DNA from: Parapedobacter tibetensis
GTDB taxonomy: Bacteria; Bacteroidota; Bacteroidia; Sphingobacteriales; Sphingobacteriaceae
DNA length: 64,000 bases
Reading direction: 5' to 3'
Assembly (NCBI RefSeq): GCF_024704835.1
Contig: NZ_JAMXBE010000018.1
Location: forward strand, 16,829 to 80,828
The notes beneath the pieces are model-generated. The model was given only the letters and a program-made list of their open reading frames with translations, ran no database searches and had not been told where the DNA came from. The position numbers and the translations under genes are program-made. Positions within the stretch are counted from its first letter, which is position 1, and each line of letters begins with the position of its first letter. Positions 27,689 through 36,962 of the stretch are shown piece by piece.

Positions 27689-28912
27689 TTGGAAGAAAAA
27701 GTTAAACAAGCGCTAAGCAAAGATATTTTGACAAGAAAGAGAATAGCTATACTAGGTGCCACAGGGAGCATCGGCACGCAGGCGTTAGAAGTGGTACGTG
27801 CATGCCCCGGTTGGTTCGAGATACAGGTGCTTACGGCCGCTACAAATGCCGAAGCGTTAATTCAGCAGGCATTGGAATTTCTTCCGAAGGTGGTAGTCGT
27901 TGCTGATGAAAGCAAATATCAAGAAGTGAAGGAGGCCTTATGGGGCACATCTGTGATGGTCATGGCAGGGGCAGCCGCTCTTGAAGAAGTGGTACAACAC
28001 GCCGAAGTGGATTTGGTGCTGAGCGCTTTGGTTGGCTCGGCCGGACTACGACCCACCGTGGCCGCCATCAAGGCCGGAAAAGATATCGCACTTGCCAATA
28101 AGGAGACGCTGGTAATGGCTGGTCAATTGGTGATGGACTTGGTGCACAAGCACCAGGTAAGCCTATTGCCCGTGGATTCCGAACATTCGGCCATCTTCCA
28201 ATGTTTGGTGGGCGAAGACCGTAATCCCATAGAAAAAATATACCTCACAGCATCGGGAGGGCCATTTAGAGGAAAAAGCCGAGACTTTTTAAGTACAGTC
28301 ACCCGCGAACAGGCCCTGCAACACCCCAATTGGGTGATGGGCGCCAAAATCACCATAGACTCGGCTACACTGATGAATAAAGGGTTGGAAGTGATTGAGG
28401 CAAAATGGCTGTTTGGATTGCAAACCCGACAAATTGACGTGGTGGTCCATCCGCAGTCCATCATCCATTCCATGGTACAGTTTGAAGATGGAACCATCAA
28501 AGCACAGCTTGGATTGCCTGACATGAAATTTCCCATACAGTATGCGCTAACCTATCCCAAAAGGGTAGAAAATAGCTTCAAAAGATTCAATTTCATGGAT
28601 TTCCCTAAGTTGACTTTTGAGCAGGCGGACACGGACACATTCCATAATCTGGCATTGGCTTACCGTGCCTTGGAAACGGGAGGAAACGTTCCATGCATCC
28701 TCAACGCTGCCAATGAGATGGTCGTGGCAGCATTTTTGAAAGACAAGGTTGGATTCCTGCAGATGAGTGACATCATTGAAGAAACCATGGAGGTGGTTCA
28801 CCGCATTGATACACCGTCTTTGGACGATTATGAAGATACAGATCGGAAAAGCAGGGCGATAGCAGGAGAACTAATAACAAAAAGTAATAAAACATATCAT
28901 ATCGTAAAATAA
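27689..28912 (+). CDS. dxr: 1-deoxy-D-xylulose 5-phosphate reductoisomerase
   Basis: Second step of the MEP isoprenoid pathway: DXP to 2-C-methyl-D-erythritol 4-phosphate using NADPH. The Rossmann motif AILGATGSIGTQAL, ALANKETLVMAG, the metal site LLPVDSEHSAIFQ and the ITLTASGGPFR-like loop are all present. No ATG precedes the Rossmann strand, so a TTG start is needed. TTG at 27689 gives 407 residues; TTG at 27728 gives 394 residues beginning just before RKRIAILG, which fits the family length better. The call is firm, the start is not. rseP follows after five bases. Confidence 0.93.
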   Translation: MEEKVKQALSKDILTRKRIAILGATGSIGTQALEVVRACPGWFEIQVLTAATNAEALIQQALEFLPKVVVVADESKYQEVKEALWGTSVMVMAGAAALEEVVQHAEVDLVLSALVGSAGLRPTVAAIKAGKDIALANKETLVMAGQLVMDLVHKHQVSLLPVDSEHSAIFQCLVGEDRNPIEKIYLTASGGPFRGKSRDFLSTVTREQALQHPNWVMGAKITIDSATLMNKGLEVIEAKWLFGLQTRQIDVVVHPQSIIHSMVQFEDGTIKAQLGLPDMKFPIQYALTYPKRVENSFKRFNFMDFPKLTFEQADTDTFHNLALAYRALETGGNVPCILNAANEMVVAAFLKDKVGFLQMSDIIEETMEVVHRIDTPSLDDYEDTDRKSRAIAGELITKSNKTYHIVK

Positions 28913-28917
28913 ATTAG

Positions 28918-30249
28918 ATGGGTGTATTGATAATGATTGGACAAGTAGTGTTAGGCTTGTCCATATTGATTGTGGTGCATGAGTTCGGTCATTTTCTGGC
29001 GGCTCGTGCATTTGGGATTAAGGTTGAGAAATTCTATTTGTTCTTTGACGCATGGGGCGTCAAACTATTCAAATTCAATTATAAAGGTTGCGAGTATGGC
29101 ATAGGCTGGTTGCCACTGGGTGGATATGTGAAGATAGCCGGCATGATAGATGAATCCATGGATACCGAGCAGCTGAAGGGCGAACCACAACCCTGGGAGT
29201 TCCGGTCGAAACCCGCATGGCAGCGCCTCATCGTGATGATGGGCGGGATTATCGTCAACGTCATCGTTGGGATATTTATCTTTTGGATGCTTACGTTTAA
29301 GTATGGTGAAACATATGTCAATAATGAGCGCTTGGTCAATGGCGTGGCTCCAGGAATCATAGGCCAACAGATTGGCATACAGGCAGGCGACCGGATTACG
29401 GAGATCGATGGACAGAAAGTTGTTCGGTTTAACGACATCATGAGCTCAAAAGTGCTTATGGGCAATACCACCCTAACGGTTGAACGCGGTGGGGAAACCG
29501 TTAAGATTGATGTTCCAGGAGATATCCTCAATTCGGTGGCTGACCACGACCGGAATGAATTGGTGACCGTTCGGGAACGTACCATGTCTATTTATCAAGT
29601 GATTAAAGGGAGCATTGCAGAAAAAGTAGGACTTAAGTCCGGAGACAGCATCCTACGCATTAACGATGCACCTACACCGCTTTTTTGGGATGAGGTACGT
29701 GAAATGGTTAGTGTCAATGCCGGTAAAACGATTTCACTGCTGCTGCTACGTGATGGCGATAGCGTAGCTGTTCAGGCCATAGTGCCTGATAACGGTGCAT
29801 TGGGTTTTTCCGCTAAAAGAGATAACGCGATTCCCTTTGAAACGCAATATTATGGCTTTTTCGAAGCGTTACCCATAGGAGCTTCCAAGGCATGGGGCTC
29901 ATTGATAGACAACGCAAAGGGCTTAGGCAAGATCGCCAAGGGTGAGTTACGTGCCGATAAGGCAATTTCAGGCCCGGTGCGCATTGCCACCATGTTTGGT
30001 TCGGAAGTAGATTGGATTAGATTTTGGACATTGGTGGGGCTATTATCCATGGCATTAGCATTGATGAATTTCCTGCCCATACCAGCCTTGGATGGGGGAC
30101 ATGTGGTGTTTCTGCTGGTCGAAATGGTCCAAGGCAAGCCCTTGAGTGATAAGTTCCTCGAAAAAGCCCAAGTCGCAGGCTTCTTCATTCTATTGGCGCT
30201 GATGGTGTTTGTCTTTGGTAATGATATTATCAAGATTGTGAATAAGTAG
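28918..30249 (+). CDS. rseP: Site-2 intramembrane protease RseP
   Basis: 443-residue zinc metalloprotease of the inner membrane that trims anti-sigma factors and signal peptides. HEFGH (21-25) is the zinc site in the first helix. Two PDZ domains follow (about 125-205 and 215-290). The C-terminal NFLPIPALDGGHVVF has the Asp ligand and third catalytic helix. In FecI/FecR-type systems, RseP homologues can complete cleavage of the anti-sigma; the window has two such systems (PULs A and B), so it may serve them, which is inference. Five bases after dxr, a common pairing. Confidence 0.96.
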   Translation: MGVLIMIGQVVLGLSILIVVHEFGHFLAARAFGIKVEKFYLFFDAWGVKLFKFNYKGCEYGIGWLPLGGYVKIAGMIDESMDTEQLKGEPQPWEFRSKPAWQRLIVMMGGIIVNVIVGIFIFWMLTFKYGETYVNNERLVNGVAPGIIGQQIGIQAGDRITEIDGQKVVRFNDIMSSKVLMGNTTLTVERGGETVKIDVPGDILNSVADHDRNELVTVRERTMSIYQVIKGSIAEKVGLKSGDSILRINDAPTPLFWDEVREMVSVNAGKTISLLLLRDGDSVAVQAIVPDNGALGFSAKRDNAIPFETQYYGFFEALPIGASKAWGSLIDNAKGLGKIAKGELRADKAISGPVRIATMFGSEVDWIRFWTLVGLLSMALALMNFLPIPALDGGHVVFLLVEMVQGKPLSDKFLEKAQVAGFFILLALMVFVFGNDIIKIVNK

Positions 30250-30382
30250 CTTTTAGTTATGAAATTGCTCATTCGACCATGCGCAGATACGCGAATAAAC
30301 GAAACCCGACGTAGGAGGGTTCATTGATGCCTTTAAAAGCAAGCAGGAAATCAATAATAAGCAAACCAACAAATAAACAAAA

Positions 30383-30832
30383 ATGGAAAGACGCAAGTTC
30401 ATCAAACAGACAGGAGCAGCAGTTGCGTTAGCCGGTACTGGTGCCGGATTGCTAGCAGCATGTGCTTCGCCCTCAACAAATCAAGAAACGGAAGAAACTA
30501 TGGAAAACGAAGAAGTAATTGCACATTACGTGCTTTTTTGGCTCAATGACGACCTCTCCGAAGACGAGATCAATAATTTTGTAGGCTTTTTTGAGGTGTT
30601 GAAAACAATCCCGACAATCAAATCATTGCATTATGGACGGGCAGCCAATACCCATCAGCGAGACGTGGTAGACAATAGCTTTACCTACAATCTTCTGGTG
30701 TTTTTCGATACCATGGATGACCTGAATGTATACGAAACACATCCGATACACGTTGAAGCCATCGAAAAATATTCAAAATATTGGCGAAAGGTAGCCGTAC
30801 ATGACTCCATGTTGAAGCAGGCCGTGAAATGA
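30383..30832 (+). CDS. Exported Dabb-domain protein
   Basis: 149 residues. The N-terminus MERRKFIKQTG carries a twin-arginine-like motif, followed by a hydrophobic stretch and a lipobox-like LAAC (Cys 27). An acidic linker leads into a Dabb (stress-responsive A/B barrel) domain, with IAHYVLFWLNDDLSEDEI and the closing HPIHVEAIEKY region. Dabb domains form dimeric barrels with varied enzymatic or binding roles. Function here unknown. Confidence 0.8.
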   Translation: MERRKFIKQTGAAVALAGTGAGLLAACASPSTNQETEETMENEEVIAHYVLFWLNDDLSEDEINNFVGFFEVLKTIPTIKSLHYGRAANTHQRDVVDNSFTYNLLVFFDTMDDLNVYETHPIHVEAIEKYSKYWRKVAVHDSMLKQAVK

Positions 30833-30845
30833 AGAGCATTGAGCG

Positions 30846-30886
30846 CAGATAGCTGAATGCCGACGGCTGGAAGCAGATAACCGATA
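30846..30886. repeat. AGCTGATAGC-type intergenic repeat
   Basis: Degenerate AGATAGCTGAATGCCGACGG / AGCAGATAACCGATAAC units between the Dabb gene and ywbE, like those at 6161-6203 and 35531-35550. Confidence 0.4.
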
Positions 30887-30888
30887 AC

Positions 30889-31083
30889 ATGGACGGAAAA
30901 CAACGTAAAGACATCTATCCGGGTCTGGGGGTGGCCATCATCCTCAAGAAGGACCAACGTACCGGAAAGCAGACGGAGGGCGTGGTGAAGGATATCCTTA
31001 CCTCGGCACCTTATCATTCCCGCGGCATCAAAGTCCGGCTGGAAGATGGACAAATAGGTCGTGTGACGGAGATATTGAGATAA
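30889..31083 (+). CDS. ywbE: YwbE family protein
   Basis: 64 residues, the full normal length of this small conserved family of unknown function. The whole protein matches the pattern: an N-terminal RKDIYPGLGVAIILKKDQRTG, then EGVVKDILTSAPYHSRGIKV and the closing LEDGQIGRVTEI. The fold is a single SH3-like beta-barrel. It stands 56 bases after the Dabb gene and ends just before a hairpin. Confidence 0.93.
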   Translation: MDGKQRKDIYPGLGVAIILKKDQRTGKQTEGVVKDILTSAPYHSRGIKVRLEDGQIGRVTEILR

Positions 31084-31092
31084 ATAAAAATC

Positions 31093-31122
31093 CCATAGGT
31101 TTATCACCTATGAGGTTTTAGG
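31093..31122. terminator. Hairpin between ywbE and the T9SS remnant
   Basis: CATAGGT (31093-31099) and ACCTATG (31105-31111) pair over a 5-base loop and are followed by AGGTTTTA. It sits between two converging genes and resembles the 10892-10944 hairpin. Confidence 0.55.
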
Positions 31123-31126
31123 AAGG

Positions 31127-31813
31127 TCAATTGTTTGTATTCCTGATAAGGGTTATAAAGCCTTTGAACGTCTGCCAACGCCCCGTATGTGGCTTAAGCT
31201 CCAATATGTAATAGTAGGTGCCTTCAGCTAAGCTGCTGCCGTTCCAGTCGTTTTGATAACGGTTGGACTTAAAGACCTCATTGCCCCATCGGTTGAAGAT
31301 GGATATGCGGTTTTCCGCGAAAAACTCCAATCCACGGATTTCAAAGTAATCATTTAACCCATCACCGTTTGGCGTGAAGACATTCGGGATACTCAGGGAG
31401 ATGATCCCGACCAATGCCGTAGCTTCGTTATTTTGTAGATTGTTGTCTTCTTCCGTGCTGACGACAGTAGCCAGGTGAGCGGTACTGCCCGCGTTATCGG
31501 CGGTGACCGAGATGGTCAGTGTTTCGGACTGCCCGGCGTTCAAATCTCCTGGGTGCCATAAGATTTCACGACTGTCACTCAGGTATTCAAAGGTGCCTGC
31601 GTAATTTCCCAGTATTTGCTTGTAAGATACCTGCTCCGGCAGTATTGCTCTGACCAGTACCCCGGTGGCAGGCCCCACACCATGGTTCGTAATCATCAAT
31701 TGGTAAGAGAAATCGTTTCCAAGTAACACCATGGGCTGGGCTGGGGTGTTGCGGATCTGCATGTCTACCATGATGGGTTCCCCATCCGGATCTACGATGA
31801 CTTGTACGATACT
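31127..31813 (-). pseudogene. Truncated T9SS type B-sorted surface protein (C-terminal part)
   Basis: The open frame runs from an in-frame stop at 31814-31816 down to the stop at 31127, with the first ATG at 31771 (214 residues). It encodes one DUF11-like beta-sandwich (about 10-125) followed by a complete gliding-motility/T9SS type B sorting domain: IPNVFTPNGDGLNDYFEI, ISIFNRWGNEVF, and LAEGTYYYILEL. Such domains always end large exported proteins, but there is no signal peptide here and the sequence begins mid-domain. I read it as the 3' remnant of a long adhesin-like gene. An intact small gene is less likely. Confidence 0.65.
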
Positions 31814-31816
31814 TTA

Positions 31817-32104
31817 TCCAATTTGTCTATCAGATGCTGACAGCATTCGTCCTAAGACATGGTCGCCCACGCTATGCGATAATTGGTGTAAAAACTCAAT
31901 AAAATAACTAGCTAAGATTTATTAAAATTCACTATTCTATCGTCTTTTCATCGTCTTTTTATCGTAAATTAATCGTCTTTATTACGATAAAAAAACGATT
32001 AATTTACCTTATATAGATGATAAATTATAAATTTAATACTGATATTAGCTTATTATTTTAGTCAGTTTATTTAAGAAATTGTCAGGATTTGGCTATACTT
32101 GCAT
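31817..32104. other. AT-rich non-coding region upstream of DUF6266 genes
   Basis: Nearly 290 bases without a gene. The left part (to about 31885) is average in composition; the right part is extremely AT-rich and holds the phased ATCGT array described separately. The adjoining coding genes are GC-rich, so there is a sharp composition change at 32100. Confidence 0.7.
31939..32006. repeat. Array of 11-bp-spaced ATCGT motifs with nested inverted repeats
   Basis: ATCGT begins at 31939, 31950, 31961 and 31972, exactly 11 bases apart, and three copies extend to ATCGTCTTT. The inverse ACGAT begins at 31984 and 31995, again 11 apart. TAAATTAATCGT (31965-31976) and ACGATTAATTTA (31995-32006) are perfect 12-bp inverted repeats. 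The spacing is about one helical turn, so a protein could bind all copies on one face. Confidence 0.8.
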
Positions 32105-32758
32105 ATGGGAACGATCAAAGAAGGTATCAATGGCCCGTTCAGGGGAAAGGCCGGAAGCGTAATTGGGAGCAGTTGGCGGAAGATCAACTACATCAAGGGA
32201 CTGCCCCGTTTCAAGAAGAAGCGAGTCCCCTCCACCGGACAGGCGTTGCAACGGGAGAAATTCGCGTTGCTGAACCATTTCCTCTACCCGCTGTCGGGCA
32301 TCCTGGAGACAGGTTTCAAGCAGTTCACGGGTGCCGCCACCGGCCGGAACGCGGCTTTCCGATACAATTACGACCATGCTTTCCTCGTCGAAGACGGTGA
32401 AGTCAAGTTGGATTACCCGGCTTTGCAGCTCAGCCACGGATCGCTGTTCACGGCGGGCGACGAAAAGGCCGAGGTGGATGGTGATATCCTGTATGTTTCC
32501 TGGAACCCCGATACCTACGGCATGGGCGGGATGATGGATGACACGGCTTGCATTGTCGTGTACGATGAAACCCTCGAAGTGCTGCTCAGGAACGATATGA
32601 CGGCAATCCGCCATGACGGGGGCGATCAGGTACGTATTATCAAAGATACAGATGCCCACAGTAGCGATTTGCATGTCTGGCTTTTCTTTGCCGATAAGCT
32701 GGGTAGGCATGTTTCAAAGACGGTGTACATCCCGGTTGAACATAAACTTAACCCTTAG
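32105..32758 (+). CDS. DUF6266 family protein
   Basis: 217 residues from the ATG at 32105. The N-terminus MGTIKEGINGPFRGKAGSVI, followed by GSSWRKINYIKGLPR, is the hallmark of DUF6266 proteins, which occur in Sphingobacteriaceae and relatives, often in several copies. The middle is helical and the C-terminal half is beta-rich (DILYVSWNPDTYG, VWLFFADKLGRHVSKTVYI). No signal peptide or membrane helix. Function unknown. GC-rich compared with the AT-rich DNA just upstream. The next gene is a paralogue. Confidence 0.85.
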   Translation: MGTIKEGINGPFRGKAGSVIGSSWRKINYIKGLPRFKKKRVPSTGQALQREKFALLNHFLYPLSGILETGFKQFTGAATGRNAAFRYNYDHAFLVEDGEVKLDYPALQLSHGSLFTAGDEKAEVDGDILYVSWNPDTYGMGGMMDDTACIVVYDETLEVLLRNDMTAIRHDGGDQVRIIKDTDAHSSDLHVWLFFADKLGRHVSKTVYIPVEHKLNP

Positions 32759-32766
32759 GAGTGGCC

Positions 32767-33333
32767 ATGGAATTTTTCTACGACAGGAGCAAACCCAAGA
32801 AGAAAGAGCAATCGTACGGCAAACTGGCCGTGCAGCAACGCATGCGTTTGGCCATGGCCTTTCTCAACCCGCTGAGGCAGGTCATTGCGGAAAGCTGGAT
32901 GAACCAAGGCAACGGCAGTAAAAGCAAAGCGTTCGGCCAGGCGCTCAAAAAGCTGATGCAGGATGCCGTCGAGGGGCATTACCCCGACCAGCGGATCCTT
33001 CCCGAGCGGGTGGCGGTAAGCACCGGTATACTGCCCGGCCTCCAAGTCGGAGATGTGGTGCTCGGGTCGGCCGAACTAGAGGTTTATTTCTCAAGTGAAC
33101 CGAATCCCATGGCCAGCCCGAGCGACCAGGTGGTGCTGGTGGTGTATAGCCCCGAAGAAGGCATCGCCGGACGGAATACGCATGCCTGCATCCGGAGCGA
33201 AGGATACATCAGAGTCGACCTGCCCCCGCAGCTCCGCTCGGTGGCTTTCCACGTGTACATCTTCGTGCATAACGCTAGGAAAAAACAATACAGCCGGAGT
33301 GTTTATGTGGGGGTATTGGGGCCTCAGGAATGA
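32767..33333 (+). CDS. Second DUF6266-like protein (divergent paralogue)
   Basis: 188 residues. It lacks the glycine-rich N-terminal signature of the first copy, but the rest aligns: a helical MRLAMAFLNPLRQVIAESW segment, a YPDQRILPERVAVSTGILPG segment matching DYPALQLSHGSL, and a closing FHVYIFVHNARKKQYSRSVY matching HVWLFFADKLGRHVSKTVY. I chose ATG 32767 over GTG 32761 because AGGAG (32757-32761) is well placed for it. Only 8 bases separate it from the first gene, so both are probably on one transcript. Function unknown. Confidence 0.7.
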   Translation: MEFFYDRSKPKKKEQSYGKLAVQQRMRLAMAFLNPLRQVIAESWMNQGNGSKSKAFGQALKKLMQDAVEGHYPDQRILPERVAVSTGILPGLQVGDVVLGSAELEVYFSSEPNPMASPSDQVVLVVYSPEEGIAGRNTHACIRSEGYIRVDLPPQLRSVAFHVYIFVHNARKKQYSRSVYVGVLGPQE

Positions 33334-33443
33334 ACGGAAGTCCGAAGACGCTATCGACAGTGCCACCATACTAGTGCTATTGTATGCTTAGACAAGAAAC
33401 GAGGAATAATTAAGAAACAAGTTTTTCGATGAAAGCGTGCCTG

Positions 33444-33701
33444 TTAATAATGCCCTTTCAATGAATATACGACAAGCTGTCCAGATTCAACTTTATACAC
33501 ATAACGGTCGACTTGGTTGATTCTTCTAGACCATTTGCCGCTTAGATCGTGTTTTAAAGGTTCGGGTTTGCCAATTACCTTGTAAGGTGATTCGAGAATG
33601 GCTTCGGTCAATTGCGATATTTTTTTAAGTGTAGATTTGTTACCTGTTTTCTGCCAATACGTTAAATCATCAATGGCCTCTGGGAGAAAAGTTACTTCCA
33701 C
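33444..33701 (-). CDS. Txe/YoeB-type toxin
   Basis: 85 residues of the RelE-superfamily YoeB group: VTFLPEAIDDLTYWQKTGNK at the start, GKPEPLKHDLSGKWSRRINQVDRYVYKV in the core and a terminal SLKGHY. The Glu of KPEPL, Arg of SRRIN and terminal His-Tyr match the catalytic residues known for YoeB, which cuts mRNA at the ribosome. It overlaps the preceding antitoxin gene by 10 bases, indicating coupled translation. Confidence 0.9.
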   Translation of the reverse strand: MEVTFLPEAIDDLTYWQKTGNKSTLKKISQLTEAILESPYKVIGKPEPLKHDLSGKWSRRINQVDRYVYKVESGQLVVYSLKGHY

Positions 33702-33901
33702 AACGCTTCTAATTCTGCAATGGTCATCTTTGTACCTTCGCCTCTCTCCAAGGCTTCATCTCCCCGCTTGATTTTTGCCACAAAGGCTTCATCGTATGGA
33801 GATTCATCAGCTTTTCTGAAATTAACACCCAAAGCCTTCAGTACTGCCTTAATGGCGGCTAATTGCTTCTTATTATGTGGCTCTACGATCAGCGTTTCCA
33901 T
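33692..33901 (-). CDS. Antitoxin partner of the YoeB-type toxin (DUF2683-like)
   Basis: 69 residues from the ATG at 33901. The opening METLIVEPHNKKQLAAIKAVLKALGV and the linker FRKADESPYDEAFVAKI match short Bacteroidota antitoxins coded next to RelE/YoeB toxins. The acidic C-terminal helix would bind the toxin. A longer frame to 34057 is not supported, since TACATTTG (33907-33914 on the minus strand), a promoter -7 element, lies in it. First gene of the operon. Confidence 0.85.
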   Translation of the reverse strand: METLIVEPHNKKQLAAIKAVLKALGVNFRKADESPYDEAFVAKIKRGDEALERGEGTKMTIAELEALWK

Positions 33902-33906
33902 AATTA

Positions 33907-33914
33907 CAAATGTA
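33907..33914 (-). promoter_or_regulatory. -7 promoter element of the YoeB toxin-antitoxin pair
   Basis: TACATTTG on the minus strand, an exact TAnnTTTG match six bases before the antitoxin ATG. No convincing -33 element. The transcript would be almost leaderless. Confidence 0.45.
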
Positions 33915-34202
33915 CAAATATTTACTGTAATCTTCCGTAAATTCGTGGTCATCTTCACAAAAAAATCACACGCTTTCCGTCCACTTTCGATTTTCAGGTT
34001 ACTTACTCGTAAGTATCGGGGCAACCCCATCAAATTGGAAACGCTATTTTTTTTCAAAAATCACATCAACACACCGGATGTACCTTTCTATGGCAGATAT
34101 GTAGGATCCGTCTTCAATGGCCTTTTGAAATATCGTTAGTATATCCTAATCTTTGCGGTTGCGGTAAGCACAAAAAAATTTCCTAGTTATTCCATAAATC
34201 CT
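33915..34202. other. Intergenic region between the toxin-antitoxin pair and the carA leader
   Basis: About 290 bases, AT-rich, with a few short open frames on both strands that have no recognisable protein features. Apart from the start of the carA leader at its right edge I see nothing definite. Confidence 0.4.
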
Positions 34203-34210
34203 TACCTTTG
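34203..34210 (+). promoter_or_regulatory. -7 promoter element of carA
   Basis: TACCTTTG, an exact TAnnTTTG match about 210 bases before the carA start. A transcript from here would contain the whole structured leader. Confidence 0.5.
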
Positions 34211-34216
34211 TCCCTC

Positions 34217-34380
34217 GTGAAAATTGAAGTAGCATACTTCAGGACGAAATACCCCAAACCCAGAAATCTTTCAGGTGGGTTTTGCTTTTTTAATACGTTT
34301 TTGGGCCCGATAAGGGCTTTTTTTATGGATAAGGGTGTAAGACAAGGCTCCGGTATGGATGAGCACCCTACTTTATGTAC
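34217..34380 (+). promoter_or_regulatory. Structured carA leader with terminator-like hairpins
   Basis: Four hairpins follow the -7 element: GAAGTA-GCA-TACTTC (34226-34240); AAACCCA (34256-34262) with TGGGTTT (34276-34282), followed by GCTTTTTT; GCCC (34305-34308) with GGGC (34314-34317), followed by seven T; and GGGTG with CACCC (about 34330-34368). Two have a T-tract directly after the stem, like terminators placed ahead of the gene. This arrangement suggests pyrimidine- or arginine-responsive attenuation, which is inference. It does not match a riboswitch class I know. Confidence 0.5.
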
Positions 34381-34419
34381 GATTACAAATACAAACCATC
34401 AATAGATAGATTACAACGA

Positions 34420-35517
34420 ATGACCAACTACAGCAAACTGCCGGCGATTTTACTACTGGAAGACGGCACCGTCTACCATGGCAAGGCTGCCGGGAAAATC
34501 GGCACCACCACAGGCGAGATTTGTTTCAATACCGGCACCACCGGTTATCAGGAGATCTTTACGGATCCTTCCTACTATGGCCAAATCATGGTGACCACCA
34601 ATGCCCATATCGGCAATTACGGAATCACGGTGAACGAATCCGAATCGGAGCGGATACAGATCGCTGGTTTGGTCTGCAAGAACTACAGCGTAATCTACAG
34701 CCGGAAGATGGCCGACTCATCCATCCAAAAATATTTCGAGGATGGCAACCTGGTGGGTATCTCGGATATCGACACCCGCTCATTGGTGCGTCATATCCGC
34801 AACAAGGGTGCGATGAACGCCATTATATCGTCCGAAACCTCGGATGTGGAAGAACTCATGCAACAGTTAGTCAAAGTCCCCTCCATGGCTGGCTTGGAGC
34901 TTTCATCAGCAGTGACCACAGAACAACCATATTATTATGGTAATGAAGACGCTTCACATCGCGTAGCCGTGCTGGATTTGGGTATCAAAAAGAATATCCT
35001 CCGCAATTTCGATACGCGTAAGGTGTATGCCAAGATATTCCCTGCTAAGACCACTTTTGCTGAAATGGAGGCTTGGGCGCCCCAGGGTTATTTCATTTCC
35101 AATGGCCCCGGCGACCCCGCAGCCATGGATTATGCCGTGCAGACAGTAAAGGATATCCTCGCTTCCGATAGACCGTTGTTTGGGATTTGCTTAGGGCATC
35201 AATTATTGGCCTTGGCCAATGATATACGTACCAAGAAGATGTTCAATGGACACCGGGGAATCAATCATCCCGTGAAGAATGTGATCATTGACAGGTGTGA
35301 AATCACAAGCCAAAACCATGGATTCGGCGTGGTGGCCGAAGACATCAAAAACTCAGACAAGGTGGAGATCACGCATGTGAACCTCAACGATAAATCCATC
35401 GAGGGCATACGGGTAAAGGGCAAGAGGGCCTTCTCGGTGCAATACCATCCCGAGTCGTCACCCGGCCCGCATGATTCGCGCTACCTGTTTGACGATTTCT
35501 TGACCATGTTGGCGTAG
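34420..35517 (+). CDS. carA: Carbamoyl-phosphate synthase small subunit
   Basis: Glutaminase subunit that supplies ammonia to CarB for carbamoyl phosphate, the shared precursor of pyrimidines and arginine. 365 residues: an N-terminal CPSase_sm_N domain (TGTTGYQEIFTDPSYYGQI) and a C-terminal class I glutamine amidotransferase with nucleophile Cys in FGICLGHQ and His/Glu in YHPESSPGP. The ATG at 34420 begins the usual MTNYSKLPAILLLEDG; the longer frame to 34375 is unlikely. carB is not adjacent; eno follows. Confidence 0.97.
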   Translation: MTNYSKLPAILLLEDGTVYHGKAAGKIGTTTGEICFNTGTTGYQEIFTDPSYYGQIMVTTNAHIGNYGITVNESESERIQIAGLVCKNYSVIYSRKMADSSIQKYFEDGNLVGISDIDTRSLVRHIRNKGAMNAIISSETSDVEELMQQLVKVPSMAGLELSSAVTTEQPYYYGNEDASHRVAVLDLGIKKNILRNFDTRKVYAKIFPAKTTFAEMEAWAPQGYFISNGPGDPAAMDYAVQTVKDILASDRPLFGICLGHQLLALANDIRTKKMFNGHRGINHPVKNVIIDRCEITSQNHGFGVVAEDIKNSDKVEITHVNLNDKSIEGIRVKGKRAFSVQYHPESSPGPHDSRYLFDDFLTMLA

Positions 35518-35530
35518 CGCTAGGGGGCAA

Positions 35531-35550
35531 GAAGCTGATAGCCGATAGCT
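35531..35550. repeat. AGCTGATAGC-type intergenic repeat
   Basis: GAAGCTGATAGCCGATAGCT, the cleanest copy of the short repeat, between carA and the eno promoter. Confidence 0.45.
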
Positions 35551-35554
35551 TAAT

Positions 35555-35585
35555 TTTGCAAGTTTGTATTAAATCGATATATTTG
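35555..35585 (+). promoter_or_regulatory. Promoter of eno
   Basis: TTTG at 35555-35558, 19 bases, TATATTTG at 35578-35585: a full match to the Bacteroidota consensus. The leader would be about 75 bases. Confidence 0.8.
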
Positions 35586-35654
35586 GCAAACAAAATTGAT
35601 AGTGTATTGTTTACACTAAGTTCAGGGATGTCACTATATTATAGATAACCATAA

Positions 35655-36961
<1,307 letters not shown>

Positions 36962-36962
<1 letters not shown>

